Below are positions 23,841 through 30,872 of a stretch of 33,681 nt of DNA, piece after piece. Source of the stretch: a virus; IMG/VR virus record IMGVR_UViG_3300035698_006008, positions 1 through 33,681 of that record; one strand, given 5' to 3'. Made by a program: the position numbers and the translations under genes. The notes under the pieces are model-generated. The model did not search any database. It was given only the letters and a program-made list of their open reading frames with translations, and had not been told where the DNA came from. Within the stretch, counting starts at the first letter, position 1. The number at the start of each line of letters is the position of its first letter.

Positions 23841-26251
23841 AATATTCAGAGTGCCGATCATTATTGATGAGTGAGTTTGATATCTCTAAGTCTAGGGCAA
23901 ACGAAGTTCTGTCCTATTTAGATAAACAAACAACTGATCTAAAAACAAACGCTGAGATTAAAAACGTCGAGTCCGCATTATTTGCAGCTGGGAAGAAACG
24001 AGCATCCGTTAAACGATTAGACGCTCTATACAATAAGAAAAAGATGTTGCTTACTCAACAGAAATTCGCAACTACGTGGCAACGGGTAGACAAGTTTCTA
24101 ACGGATAATCCTAAAGCTAGTGCGACGAATGCGCTTAAAGCGGAAATATTTGGGCTGCCTGGTCTTAAAAGTGGAGAAAACTCGTTGGATCTTCACCTTA
24201 AAGTTGCCAAGAAAATACATCTAAATAACATATTCAAATCTTTTAAAGATAGCGGATTATCTGTAAAAATCCTTAACGACCCTACTGTAAGCAGGAATAC
24301 AACCAAAATACTATTAGGCGAATTGATCGATGATAAGGCCTCTACTACGGCTGCGAGTATCTTAAAAAGAGAGTTGAAGGCACTTCACGAAGAACAATTG
24401 AAGGTCGGATTAAATGTTGGATACATAGAAAACTACATCCCGCAAAAATGGCTGCCTGAAAGAATGGCTCGTCATACCTCAAAGGAATTTATTAGAGATG
24501 TGATGGAGGTCAGCACGTTTAATTTTGAGGGTAATCCAGACATACCTAAAATACTACAAAAGATGTATAACGATATTATACGAGGATACAGCCTAGACGA
24601 TATTGACCCTTCTAAAGGGTTCGGGAAGGCCAATAAAGCAGGTTCGTCCTATGAGTTTAACCGAAAGATACATATTGATAACCCTGACGACTGGATCGCA
24701 ATCGCAGAAAAATACGGGGATCCTAACCCCATAAAATCCATCTTTAATTATATCCATAACCGATCACGAATGGTAGCGCTCGTAGACAGACTCGGATTTA
24801 CCCCGGAAGAGACGCTAGCAAAAGTTGTTAAGTCTATCGCAATCACTCATCCCAAAAGGAAGAAGGTGTCTGAGTTGGTGAACAGCTTGGACGGGTCTGG
24901 GAGATCATTTGATAGAAAATCATACGGATGGGATCAAGTTGGTTCTTGGTATGACTCTGCTACTAACGCGCTGCATATCCCTCAAAACCCAGGGTCTTTT
25001 ATTTACAAGCTCTACAGAACTACCAAGATGATACAGAATCTTTCCAAACTCGGGTCTGCGACAGTAGCTAGTTTGAACGACATATTCATTGGTGCTCAGC
25101 AGTCCATATATAGGGGTACTCCTCTTATAACTGCCTGGGGAGAAAGTATCCACAAGACTCTGATGCCTAAGGGTGTGGATGTAGCAACTAACCGCAAAGT
25201 GGCGGAATACGTTGGCATTTACGGCGACAGCATGAGTGCAGATATCGTGAATAGATGGGATCCTATAGACTCTGGTTCTATGTCTGGGATAGATTTTAAT
25301 TCCATTGAGTCGACCTTTTTTAAAATGACCGGGCTGACCTGGTGGACTGACCATATGAGGTCGAACTTCGCTACTATTCTAAGCCATGACGTGGCTGAAA
25401 TGGTAACCGGAGGGGGGTTTGCGAATGTACGGCCAGAGTTTGTGCGAACGTTATCTAACTATGATATCTCCGGTCGAGAATTCGACTTGTTAAATCATTG
25501 TTTACGAACCGATACGAAGGGCCGGAACTTCATCGACCTTGAAGGTTTAAACAATCCAGAGATAAAAACTAAGTTCTATAAGTTCTTCATCAACGAGACA
25601 GAGAACGGTATCCTGGCTCCTCAAGCTGCGGAAATGTATTACACCTCCATGGGGTTCCAGGCAGGTTCAGCTTGGGGGATGATATCAAGATTAGTTATGC
25701 AGTTTAAAACGTATCCTATTTCTTACCATAGACGTATGATTATGCCTGCTGTTAGACAGATACAAGAAGGGAACATCTATGGAGGCGTAACATCTATTTC
25801 CAGCTTGCTAATGGCCACATTAGCAGGAGGCGCTTTATCTAGCTGGGCCTGGGATGTCGTTAACAATAGAACGCCAAGGGCAATAACACCGACCACAGTG
25901 GGACAGTTTTTTATAAAGGGCGGAGGAGGCGGACTCCTGGTAGATTTTCTGGCCCAGGATTATTCAAGACCTTGGAAGAACCCGTGGTCGACACTATTAG
26001 GCCCGACTGTTTCTGACTCAGTAGGGTTTATTGAAGGTGTTTCAGGTGCTGTCAGAGGTGATCCGCCAGGAGGAAGAAAGATGCTTCGGGCAGCCAAGGG
26101 GTTAGTGCCAGGGAATAACATCTGGTACCTCCGGGGTGCGTTAGAGTATCTGCTGATGGTTGATATGTACGAAGCATTAGAGCCTGGGTACATGAGGAAA
26201 ATGAAAAAATCTATGGATAAAAGAGGCCAAGAGCTTTTATTCATAGATTAA
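23837..26251 (+). CDS. Very large internal-virion protein candidate, 804 aa
   Basis: Long helical protein beginning MKYSECRSLLMSEFDISKSR. A recognisable middle element, VGYIENYIPQKWLPERMARH, is followed by IRDVMEV and NYIHNRSRMVALVDRLGF; similar arrangements occur in very large virion proteins of several podoviruses. The C-terminal ~200 residues include a hydrophobic run (ISSLLMATLAGGALSSWAWD), Gly-rich FFIKGGGGGLLVDFLAQDYS, and a closing helical block (RGALEYLLMVDMYEALEPGY). This is consistent with ejection into the envelope. It is coupled to the previous gene by ATGA and followed after three bases by the coiled-coil membrane protein. Confidence 0.75.
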   Translation: MKYSECRSLLMSEFDISKSRANEVLSYLDKQTTDLKTNAEIKNVESALFAAGKKRASVKRLDALYNKKKMLLTQQKFATTWQRVDKFLTDNPKASATNALKAEIFGLPGLKSGENSLDLHLKVAKKIHLNNIFKSFKDSGLSVKILNDPTVSRNTTKILLGELIDDKASTTAASILKRELKALHEEQLKVGLNVGYIENYIPQKWLPERMARHTSKEFIRDVMEVSTFNFEGNPDIPKILQKMYNDIIRGYSLDDIDPSKGFGKANKAGSSYEFNRKIHIDNPDDWIAIAEKYGDPNPIKSIFNYIHNRSRMVALVDRLGFTPEETLAKVVKSIAITHPKRKKVSELVNSLDGSGRSFDRKSYGWDQVGSWYDSATNALHIPQNPGSFIYKLYRTTKMIQNLSKLGSATVASLNDIFIGAQQSIYRGTPLITAWGESIHKTLMPKGVDVATNRKVAEYVGIYGDSMSADIVNRWDPIDSGSMSGIDFNSIESTFFKMTGLTWWTDHMRSNFATILSHDVAEMVTGGGFANVRPEFVRTLSNYDISGREFDLLNHCLRTDTKGRNFIDLEGLNNPEIKTKFYKFFINETENGILAPQAAEMYYTSMGFQAGSAWGMISRLVMQFKTYPISYHRRMIMPAVRQIQEGNIYGGVTSISSLLMATLAGGALSSWAWDVVNNRTPRAITPTTVGQFFIKGGGGGLLVDFLAQDYSRPWKNPWSTLLGPTVSDSVGFIEGVSGAVRGDPPGGRKMLRAAKGLVPGNNIWYLRGALEYLLMVDMYEALEPGYMRKMKKSMDKRGQELLFID

Positions 26252-26254
26252 CCC

Positions 26255-26770
26255 ATGCCTATCTATGACCTGTTAAAATGGTGTGTAGAGAAGAACCCCT
26301 CGGTGGTAGCAGTCTTGACGGTGTTCTTGGTTATAGTCACGGTTTATATCTACAGATCAATTATGATCAAAACAACAATTTTAAGTAAGATCGATGGTAA
26401 TGATACATTGTTTTCTAAAAATATACTGGACGTTGAACGCTGCATTGATGAGATTAGAAGATTAACCACTTTATACCATGAGAGCAAAAACGAGATGCTT
26501 AAAATAGAGCAGCGACTTACAAACTTGATAAACCAGAAGACCAATGACCTCGAGCAGAGAATCCAGACTTCATTTAAGGATTCCAATAAAGAAATTAAAG
26601 GCATAGGCACTAAATTACATGCTATAGATAAAGAATTCTCTGTTAATCTCCAGGCTATTACAGATTATGTGGAAAAGGTTCATGATCAGATCGGTATCCT
26701 GATAAAATTCTATGATGTAAAATCAAAGGATGACAACACTATAAAAAGCAAGATTATAAAGATGAAGTGA
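26255..26770 (+). CDS. N-terminally anchored coiled-coil protein, inner-membrane spanin candidate, 171 aa
   Basis: Residues about 16-33 form one membrane segment (SVVAVLTVFLVIVTVYIY). The rest is hydrophilic and strongly helical with heptad-like spacing (KIEQRLTNLINQKTNDLEQR), ending in a Lys-rich tail. One N-terminal anchor plus a long coiled coil is the layout of Rz-type inner-membrane spanins, which help destroy the outer membrane at lysis. Against this, I find no lipoprotein partner gene overlapping or following it and no obvious holin nearby, and it lies between core-protein and fibre genes. It could instead be a structural protein. The ATG follows the preceding stop closely with no clear ribosome binding site. 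Confidence 0.7.
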   Translation: MPIYDLLKWCVEKNPSVVAVLTVFLVIVTVYIYRSIMIKTTILSKIDGNDTLFSKNILDVERCIDEIRRLTTLYHESKNEMLKIEQRLTNLINQKTNDLEQRIQTSFKDSNKEIKGIGTKLHAIDKEFSVNLQAITDYVEKVHDQIGILIKFYDVKSKDDNTIKSKIIKMK

Positions 26771-26777
26771 TATTATT

Positions 26778-27113
26778 ATGGTAATAGCACGATACACAGA
26801 AAAAATCACGGTGTCCCAAACTGGTGACGAGACTCCTACCAAATTGTACGCTCAGTTCGGAAGGAGTTTTTTGTCATTTACGAATTCATTAATGTTCTCT
26901 GAGAACACAATGACTGCGATAGTTACGGTTGAGACGGCCTCTATCCGGTTCTCGACTACGGACACACCAGTATTGTCTACCGCAGAGACAACTGGGCTAT
27001 TAGTTGGAGCAGGGGTGATGCTCACCATTACTGGTATTGATGATATAACTGATTTTAGGGCCATTAGAGCAACTGACGACGCTGCTGTTCTTCAAGTGGA
27101 GTATTACGTATGA
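26778..27113 (+). CDS. Small beta-rich structural protein candidate, 111 aa
   Basis: Composed almost wholly of beta-prone residues (Thr, Val, Ile, Ser), for example TMTAIVTVETASIRFSTTDT and VLQVEYYV at the end. It has no signal peptide, Cys or membrane segment. Small proteins of this sort often form trimeric or ring-like parts of tails or fibre bases. It overlaps the first Kelch-like fibre gene as ATGA, so it may be its base or adaptor; this is inference. No family recognised. Confidence 0.65.
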   Translation: MVIARYTEKITVSQTGDETPTKLYAQFGRSFLSFTNSLMFSENTMTAIVTVETASIRFSTTDTPVLSTAETTGLLVGAGVMLTITGIDDITDFRAIRATDDAAVLQVEYYV

Positions 27114-28468
27114 TTGAGAGCAAGGTTGTAACTCCTGGGGAAGGCGGGGGAAGCACAGGTGGTTGTGTTAGAACCTATGTGGTTTGGACGACTGATCATA
27201 CCATGACTACGGATGAAGTTTCCAATACGCTGCTGTCGAACTATGGACAGACTGAGAATGTTACGTGGACGCTGCCTACTGCTGCGGAAGGGTATGATTT
27301 TATTGCTCAGATTGGGGCGCTTGAGTATAATCTTCTTACTATAAACCCGCAAGCATCCGATCATATTTATTTAGATGGTGTTAAATTGTCAGCCGGGGAA
27401 GGGATAAGATGTACCTCTCCACAGCGAGGGGATAATATCTGGTTCTGGGTTATTAAAGAATCAGAGGGGAATTTCAGTTGGATAGGTCATACCGGATCGG
27501 GGTCATGGGGTAGCGCTACCGCGATGTTTTGGATTGTAAACGGGGGGTCTACAGATGGATATTATACTCCTAGGAATAGAAAAATGGATTTATCCGAAGG
27601 AAATCCGGGTAGTTGGGTTGTTGACGTAGCCCCTCCGATGCACTTAGTTCATACTAGTGGGTGCATTTTAGACGGTATAATGTTCCACGCGTTTGGACAG
27701 TTAGACGCTGCGGGTACAGGATATGAAAAAATGAGGTCGTTTAATCCTGGGTTAGGGTCTTGGAGTGGGGAAATGGATGTGCCTCTATGGGATTATATGT
27801 CAATATCATTCGTTGGCATTGGAGCAAAAGGTTATGTGACCGCGTGGACGGCACTTGGATCGAACCCAGAAAAAACACACACCTATAATAAAATAACCGC
27901 CTCTTGGTCAGTAGGAGCGACGGACTGGGGGAATCTAAGGTCGCAATATAATGGTAGTTTCGCGTCAAAAGAAACCTCGGGATCGGAATTCGGTGTCATT
28001 TATGTCGGAGGTTTTCCTAACTTTGATGCAGGGAAGTGTTTATTTTATACCCCTTCATTAGATACGTTAACCAGCAAAACATATTACCCCAAAGACGCAC
28101 TTTGGGGTTTTAGGGCCTTTAGAAAAAATGATTCCGAAGGTCATTGTGTAGGTGGATTTTCAAACACTCCGACAGATACGTACTTTAATTACAACGAAAA
28201 GTTTATCCATAGTGGATCAGGGGCATGGTCTAGTGAAACCGTTTTTCCTCTATCCGGGCTATGCAATGCCGGAGAAGGTAGCACTGGATGCAGTGTAGCC
28301 GGGAAAGGGTATGTTACAGGAGATAAAGTGGATGATGTAACCATACATTATGTAGCGACATGCACACAATATAATGAAGACGTATGGACAACGATGACCC
28401 CATACCTTCCGGTGGGTGGGTATGTAATGCAGGCAGCGAATGTATCCTACGGAGAAAACCCAGTCTAA
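27110..28468 (+). CDS. Kelch-like tail fibre / receptor-binding protein 1, 452 aa
   Basis: The N-terminal ~125 residues form a domain shared with the next gene: SNTLLSNYGQTENVTWTLPT, then YDFIAQIGA, GDNIWFWVI and FSWIGHTGSGSW. From about residue 165 there is a series of Kelch-type blades, each with a Gly-rich strand and a Trp about 30-50 residues on: GCILDGIMFHAFGQ with GLGSWSGEM, GIGAKGYVTAWTAL with ITASWSV, GHCVGGFS with GSGAWSSE, and VAGKGYVTG with YNEDVWTTMTPY. A beta-propeller adhesin binding host surface sugars is the likely role. The C-terminus is YGENPV. The start overlaps the previous gene and the stop overlaps the next fibre as TAATG. Confidence 0.78.
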   Translation: MIESKVVTPGEGGGSTGGCVRTYVVWTTDHTMTTDEVSNTLLSNYGQTENVTWTLPTAAEGYDFIAQIGALEYNLLTINPQASDHIYLDGVKLSAGEGIRCTSPQRGDNIWFWVIKESEGNFSWIGHTGSGSWGSATAMFWIVNGGSTDGYYTPRNRKMDLSEGNPGSWVVDVAPPMHLVHTSGCILDGIMFHAFGQLDAAGTGYEKMRSFNPGLGSWSGEMDVPLWDYMSISFVGIGAKGYVTAWTALGSNPEKTHTYNKITASWSVGATDWGNLRSQYNGSFASKETSGSEFGVIYVGGFPNFDAGKCLFYTPSLDTLTSKTYYPKDALWGFRAFRKNDSEGHCVGGFSNTPTDTYFNYNEKFIHSGSGAWSSETVFPLSGLCNAGEGSTGCSVAGKGYVTGDKVDDVTIHYVATCTQYNEDVWTTMTPYLPVGGYVMQAANVSYGENPV

Positions 28469-29769
28469 TGATTAAACTATCCTACATAACCCCAACAGGG
28501 GGAGACGGCACAAGAACCAGATACGAGATACCAACCACATCAAGCATAACCGAAAAACAGGTCTCAACAACGATAATATCAAACTTCGGACAGTCAGGTA
28601 CTATCACATGGACACTGCCGACTGCTGAGAAGGAACTTGATTTTATTGCTCAGATCGGGACTGCTACTGGTACGGATTATATTATTATTAAACCACCGCC
28701 AGGCAGCGTCATGCTGCTGTTAACCGATTTCGTAACTCAAATTGACTGCAAGGACGCAAAAGAAGGCGACTCAATTTGGTTTCGGGTCATTGAGTCGGTT
28801 GTAGACGGAACTTTTCTTTGGTTTGGAACCATAATAGAAGGGGTCTGGCTGAGCTTAAATGATTTGTTTTGGTGTGTCGGAGGTGTACAAGATTCTGCAC
28901 AGGTGAATGCTAACCGGGAAATGGACGTTAAAAAAAACACGTGGTCTTTAAATACGCCGTTCCCAGTGACACATCAAAGCGGAAGTTCTGCTATGATAGA
29001 TGGGAAGATGTACGTTGGGGCTGGGAAATCAACCAGTGGTTTTAAATACCCATATTTATCAGCATTTAATTTCATTACAAAAAGCTGGTCATCTACGATC
29101 AGTATATCAAGACCATATGGTTTTGTTTCGTTTATCGGGATAGGGCCACTAGGTTATTATTACTCCGCTTCTGTGGCAAGCCCATCAGCAGGGTTGCAGG
29201 TATTCGACAGTGAATTGATTTCATGGACAACTAAGTTCCCAGGAGAAACTCATGTCAAGAACGCGTGTTTCTCCTTTAGTTCAAAGAATACAGAACAAAC
29301 AGAGCAAGGAATCTTTTATGGATGTGGCGCAACTATGCCTGTATATGCTATGACCGCAACTAACTATTTTTATTATCCCCCTCTGAATTATTTTATAAGC
29401 AAAACTGTTTTCCCAGTAGGGGTGAGGCAATCCGGAGGTTCTTTTAGAAAGAACGAGACAGAAGGACATTGCCTAGGAGGCCTGGACATTGGGTCTTCTG
29501 GTACTGCAAGTAACCAGAAATTCTCAAATATAAGTAGTGGTATTTGGACAGGGGAAGCGTCGCTTCCATTCTTTTTTTGGAACCAAAGCGGTAACATTGG
29601 ATGTGGCGTAGGAGGGAAAGGATATATTACAGGTGGCCCTCGTAACGGGTACGGCAGCCCAGCCTGCTCGCAATATGATGATAACATATGGACATTGATG
29701 ACCCCATACCCGGCCACGTATATTTCCGAGCAGTCAACCACGTCAACCGGAGAAAACGCTGTAGCTTAG
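28468..29769 (+). CDS. Kelch-like tail fibre / receptor-binding protein 2, 433 aa
   Basis: Paralogue of the preceding gene. The shared N-terminal domain reads SNFGQSGTITWTLPTAEKEL, LDFIAQIGTA, GDSIWFRVI. Propeller-like blades follow: MIDGKMYVGAGKST with FITKSWSS, GIGPLGYYYSA with LISWTTKF, GHCLGGLDIG with SSGIWTGE, and VGGKGYITGG with YDDNIWTLMTPY. The C-terminus TSTGENAVA mirrors GENPV of the first. I use ATG 28468 (TAATG overlap) rather than an upstream in-frame ATG inside the previous gene. The stop TAG is shared head-on with the stop of the leftward lysozyme paralogue (overlap of four bases), leaving no room for an intergenic terminator. Confidence 0.78.
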   Translation: MIKLSYITPTGGDGTRTRYEIPTTSSITEKQVSTTIISNFGQSGTITWTLPTAEKELDFIAQIGTATGTDYIIIKPPPGSVMLLLTDFVTQIDCKDAKEGDSIWFRVIESVVDGTFLWFGTIIEGVWLSLNDLFWCVGGVQDSAQVNANREMDVKKNTWSLNTPFPVTHQSGSSAMIDGKMYVGAGKSTSGFKYPYLSAFNFITKSWSSTISISRPYGFVSFIGIGPLGYYYSASVASPSAGLQVFDSELISWTTKFPGETHVKNACFSFSSKNTEQTEQGIFYGCGATMPVYAMTATNYFYYPPLNYFISKTVFPVGVRQSGGSFRKNETEGHCLGGLDIGSSGTASNQKFSNISSGIWTGEASLPFFFWNQSGNIGCGVGGKGYITGGPRNGYGSPACSQYDDNIWTLMTPYPATYISEQSTTSTGENAVA

Positions 29770-30284
29770 GTAGATAGCCATTCCGCAATTAATTCTATAT
29801 TATCGTCAAGCCTATGTTTCCCTTTCCCCCTATACCACTTGGAATCAATAAGTTCTTTTATAAAAGTATTGTATTTCTTATGATTGATTGCTTCGATAGC
29901 CCTCTTAAACTTTCTAAACCCGGTATATCCTAGCGCGTACCTTAAATCTATGAGCACTCTTCTAACTACCCATGGCGTTTCTTCCCAGAAAAAACGGTAC
30001 GAAAAAATACATTTCAAATCATTTGTGCAGTTTATAATATCGTTATCTAGCAGGAACAAAGCTTCTTTTACTGATAACCCTCTATCTTCCCAGTTTGTCG
30101 TATATCCAGTAGAACAACTGTACTTTATTTTTAGATCTTCATATTCTTTTACTGATAACCCTCTATCTTCCCAGTTTGTCGTATATCCAGTAGAACAACT
30201 GTACCCCATTTTTATTAGTAGATCTTCATATTGTTTTGTTATCGAATCACGCTCTTCATATTGTTTTGTTATTGAATCACGCAT
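29766..30284 (-). CDS. Lysozyme paralogue lacking the catalytic Glu, 172 aa
   Basis: Copy 1 of the duplicated lysozyme. The C-terminal 98 residues differ from the intact copy at only seven positions. The front is remodelled: the stretch holding the catalytic Glu (LLIKHEG) has become LLIKMGYSCSTGYTTNWEDR. The TIGFGRNLD strand is lost, and a 27-residue segment containing YSCSTGYTTNWEDRGLSVKE is present twice through an 81-bp period repeat. The frame is fully open, with AAGGAG before the ATG at 30284. Glycosidase activity is unlikely. It may be decaying, or retained as a non-catalytic lysozyme-fold protein. It ends head-on against the second Kelch-like fibre gene. Confidence 0.8.
   Translation of the reverse strand: MRDSITKQYEERDSITKQYEDLLIKMGYSCSTGYTTNWEDRGLSVKEYEDLKIKYSCSTGYTTNWEDRGLSVKEALFLLDNDIINCTNDLKCIFSYRFFWEETPWVVRRVLIDLRYALGYTGFRKFKRAIEAINHKKYNTFIKELIDSKWYRGKGKHRLDDNIELIAEWLST
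30063..30204 (-). repeat. 61-bp exact repeat at 81-bp period inside the lysozyme paralogue
   Basis: The 61 bases at 30063-30123 recur exactly at 30144-30204. The period of 81 bases is 27 codons, so the duplication kept the frame. The intact lysozyme copy has only one version of this segment. Confidence 0.93.
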
Positions 30285-30364
30285 TAATTTTCTCCTTTTT
30301 GAATATCTATAAACTCCCATACCTGCAATCGATTAGTTTTACATAAGGTCTCAAGCAACAACAT
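30284..30364 (-). pseudogene. 3' remnant of the primase gene left by the duplication
   Basis: In the primase reading frame this stretch encodes LCKTNRLQVWEFIDIQKGEN and the same TAA stop as the real primase gene, with one Lys-to-Glu change. It joins in frame to an ATG (30364) in the 22-base junction, giving a 26-codon frame starting MLLLET. I see no ribosome binding site for it, so it is most likely a duplication scar that now serves as the leader of the lysozyme paralogue. Confidence 0.75.
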
Positions 30365-30386
30365 CGTTCGGAGAAAACGCTGTAGC

Positions 30387-30872
30387 TTAGGTAGATAGCC
30401 ATTCCGCAATTAATTCTATATTATCGTCAAGCCTATGTTTCCCTTTCCCCCTATACCACTTGGAATCAATAAGTTCGTTCATAAAAGTATTGTATTTCTT
30501 ATGATTGATTGCTTCGATAGCCCTCTTAAACTTTCTAAACCCGGTATATCCTAGCGCGAACCTCAAATCTACGAGCACTCTTCTAACTACAATTGGCGTT
30601 TCTTCCCAGAAAAAACGGTACGAAAAAATACATTCCAAATCATTTGTGCAGTTTATAATATCGTTACCTAGCAGGAACAAAGCTTCTTTTTCTGATAACC
30701 CTCTAGTGTCTAAGTTTCTGCCAAACCCAATTGTCGTATATCCAGTAGGACAACTGTACGCCATGTGCCGTCCATTTCGAACACGAGAGCCTTCATGTTT
30801 TATTAGTAGATCTTCATATTGTTTTGTTATTGAATCACGCTCTTCATATTGTTTTGTTATTGAATCATGCAT
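30387..30872 (-). CDS. T4-type lysozyme (endolysin), Cys-variant active site, 161 aa
   Basis: Glycoside hydrolase family 24-type endolysin that cuts the peptidoglycan glycan backbone at lysis. The catalytic triad pattern is E27 (LLIKHEG), C41 in AYSCPTGY and T47 in TTIGFGR; T4 lysozyme has Glu11, Asp20 and Thr26. Cys in place of Asp is known to be tolerated in this family. The E-to-C loop (13 residues between) is longer than in T4 (eight). The C-terminal lobe has FFWEETPIVVRRVLVDLRFA and GYTGFRKFKRAIE. No signal peptide or anchor is seen, so a holin would be needed. Residues 3-22 hold a DSITKQYEER duplication. The ATG at 30872 overlaps the primase stop (TAATG), with AAGGAG upstream. Confidence 0.9.
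   Translation of the reverse strand: MHDSITKQYEERDSITKQYEDLLIKHEGSRVRNGRHMAYSCPTGYTTIGFGRNLDTRGLSEKEALFLLGNDIINCTNDLECIFSYRFFWEETPIVVRRVLVDLRFALGYTGFRKFKRAIEAINHKKYNTFMNELIDSKWYRGKGKHRLDDNIELIAEWLST
30811..30867 (-). repeat. 30-bp-period repeat at the lysozyme N-terminus
   Basis: A 27-base segment at 30811-30837 recurs at 30841-30867, a 30-base (ten-codon) period encoding DSITKQYEER then DSITKQYEDL. The same repeat is present in the paralogue (30223-30249 and 30253-30279), so it predates the gene duplication. Confidence 0.93.

Noticed and set aside
27110-29769. Diversity-generating retroelement acting on the fibre genes
   Set aside because: No reverse transcriptase or template repeat is visible in the window, and differences between paralogues are spread out and not concentrated at adenines in one short region.
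30347-30368. Junction as an attachment or transposon target site
   Set aside because: No terminal inverted repeats, target-site duplication or recombinase gene; the duplication model explains it.
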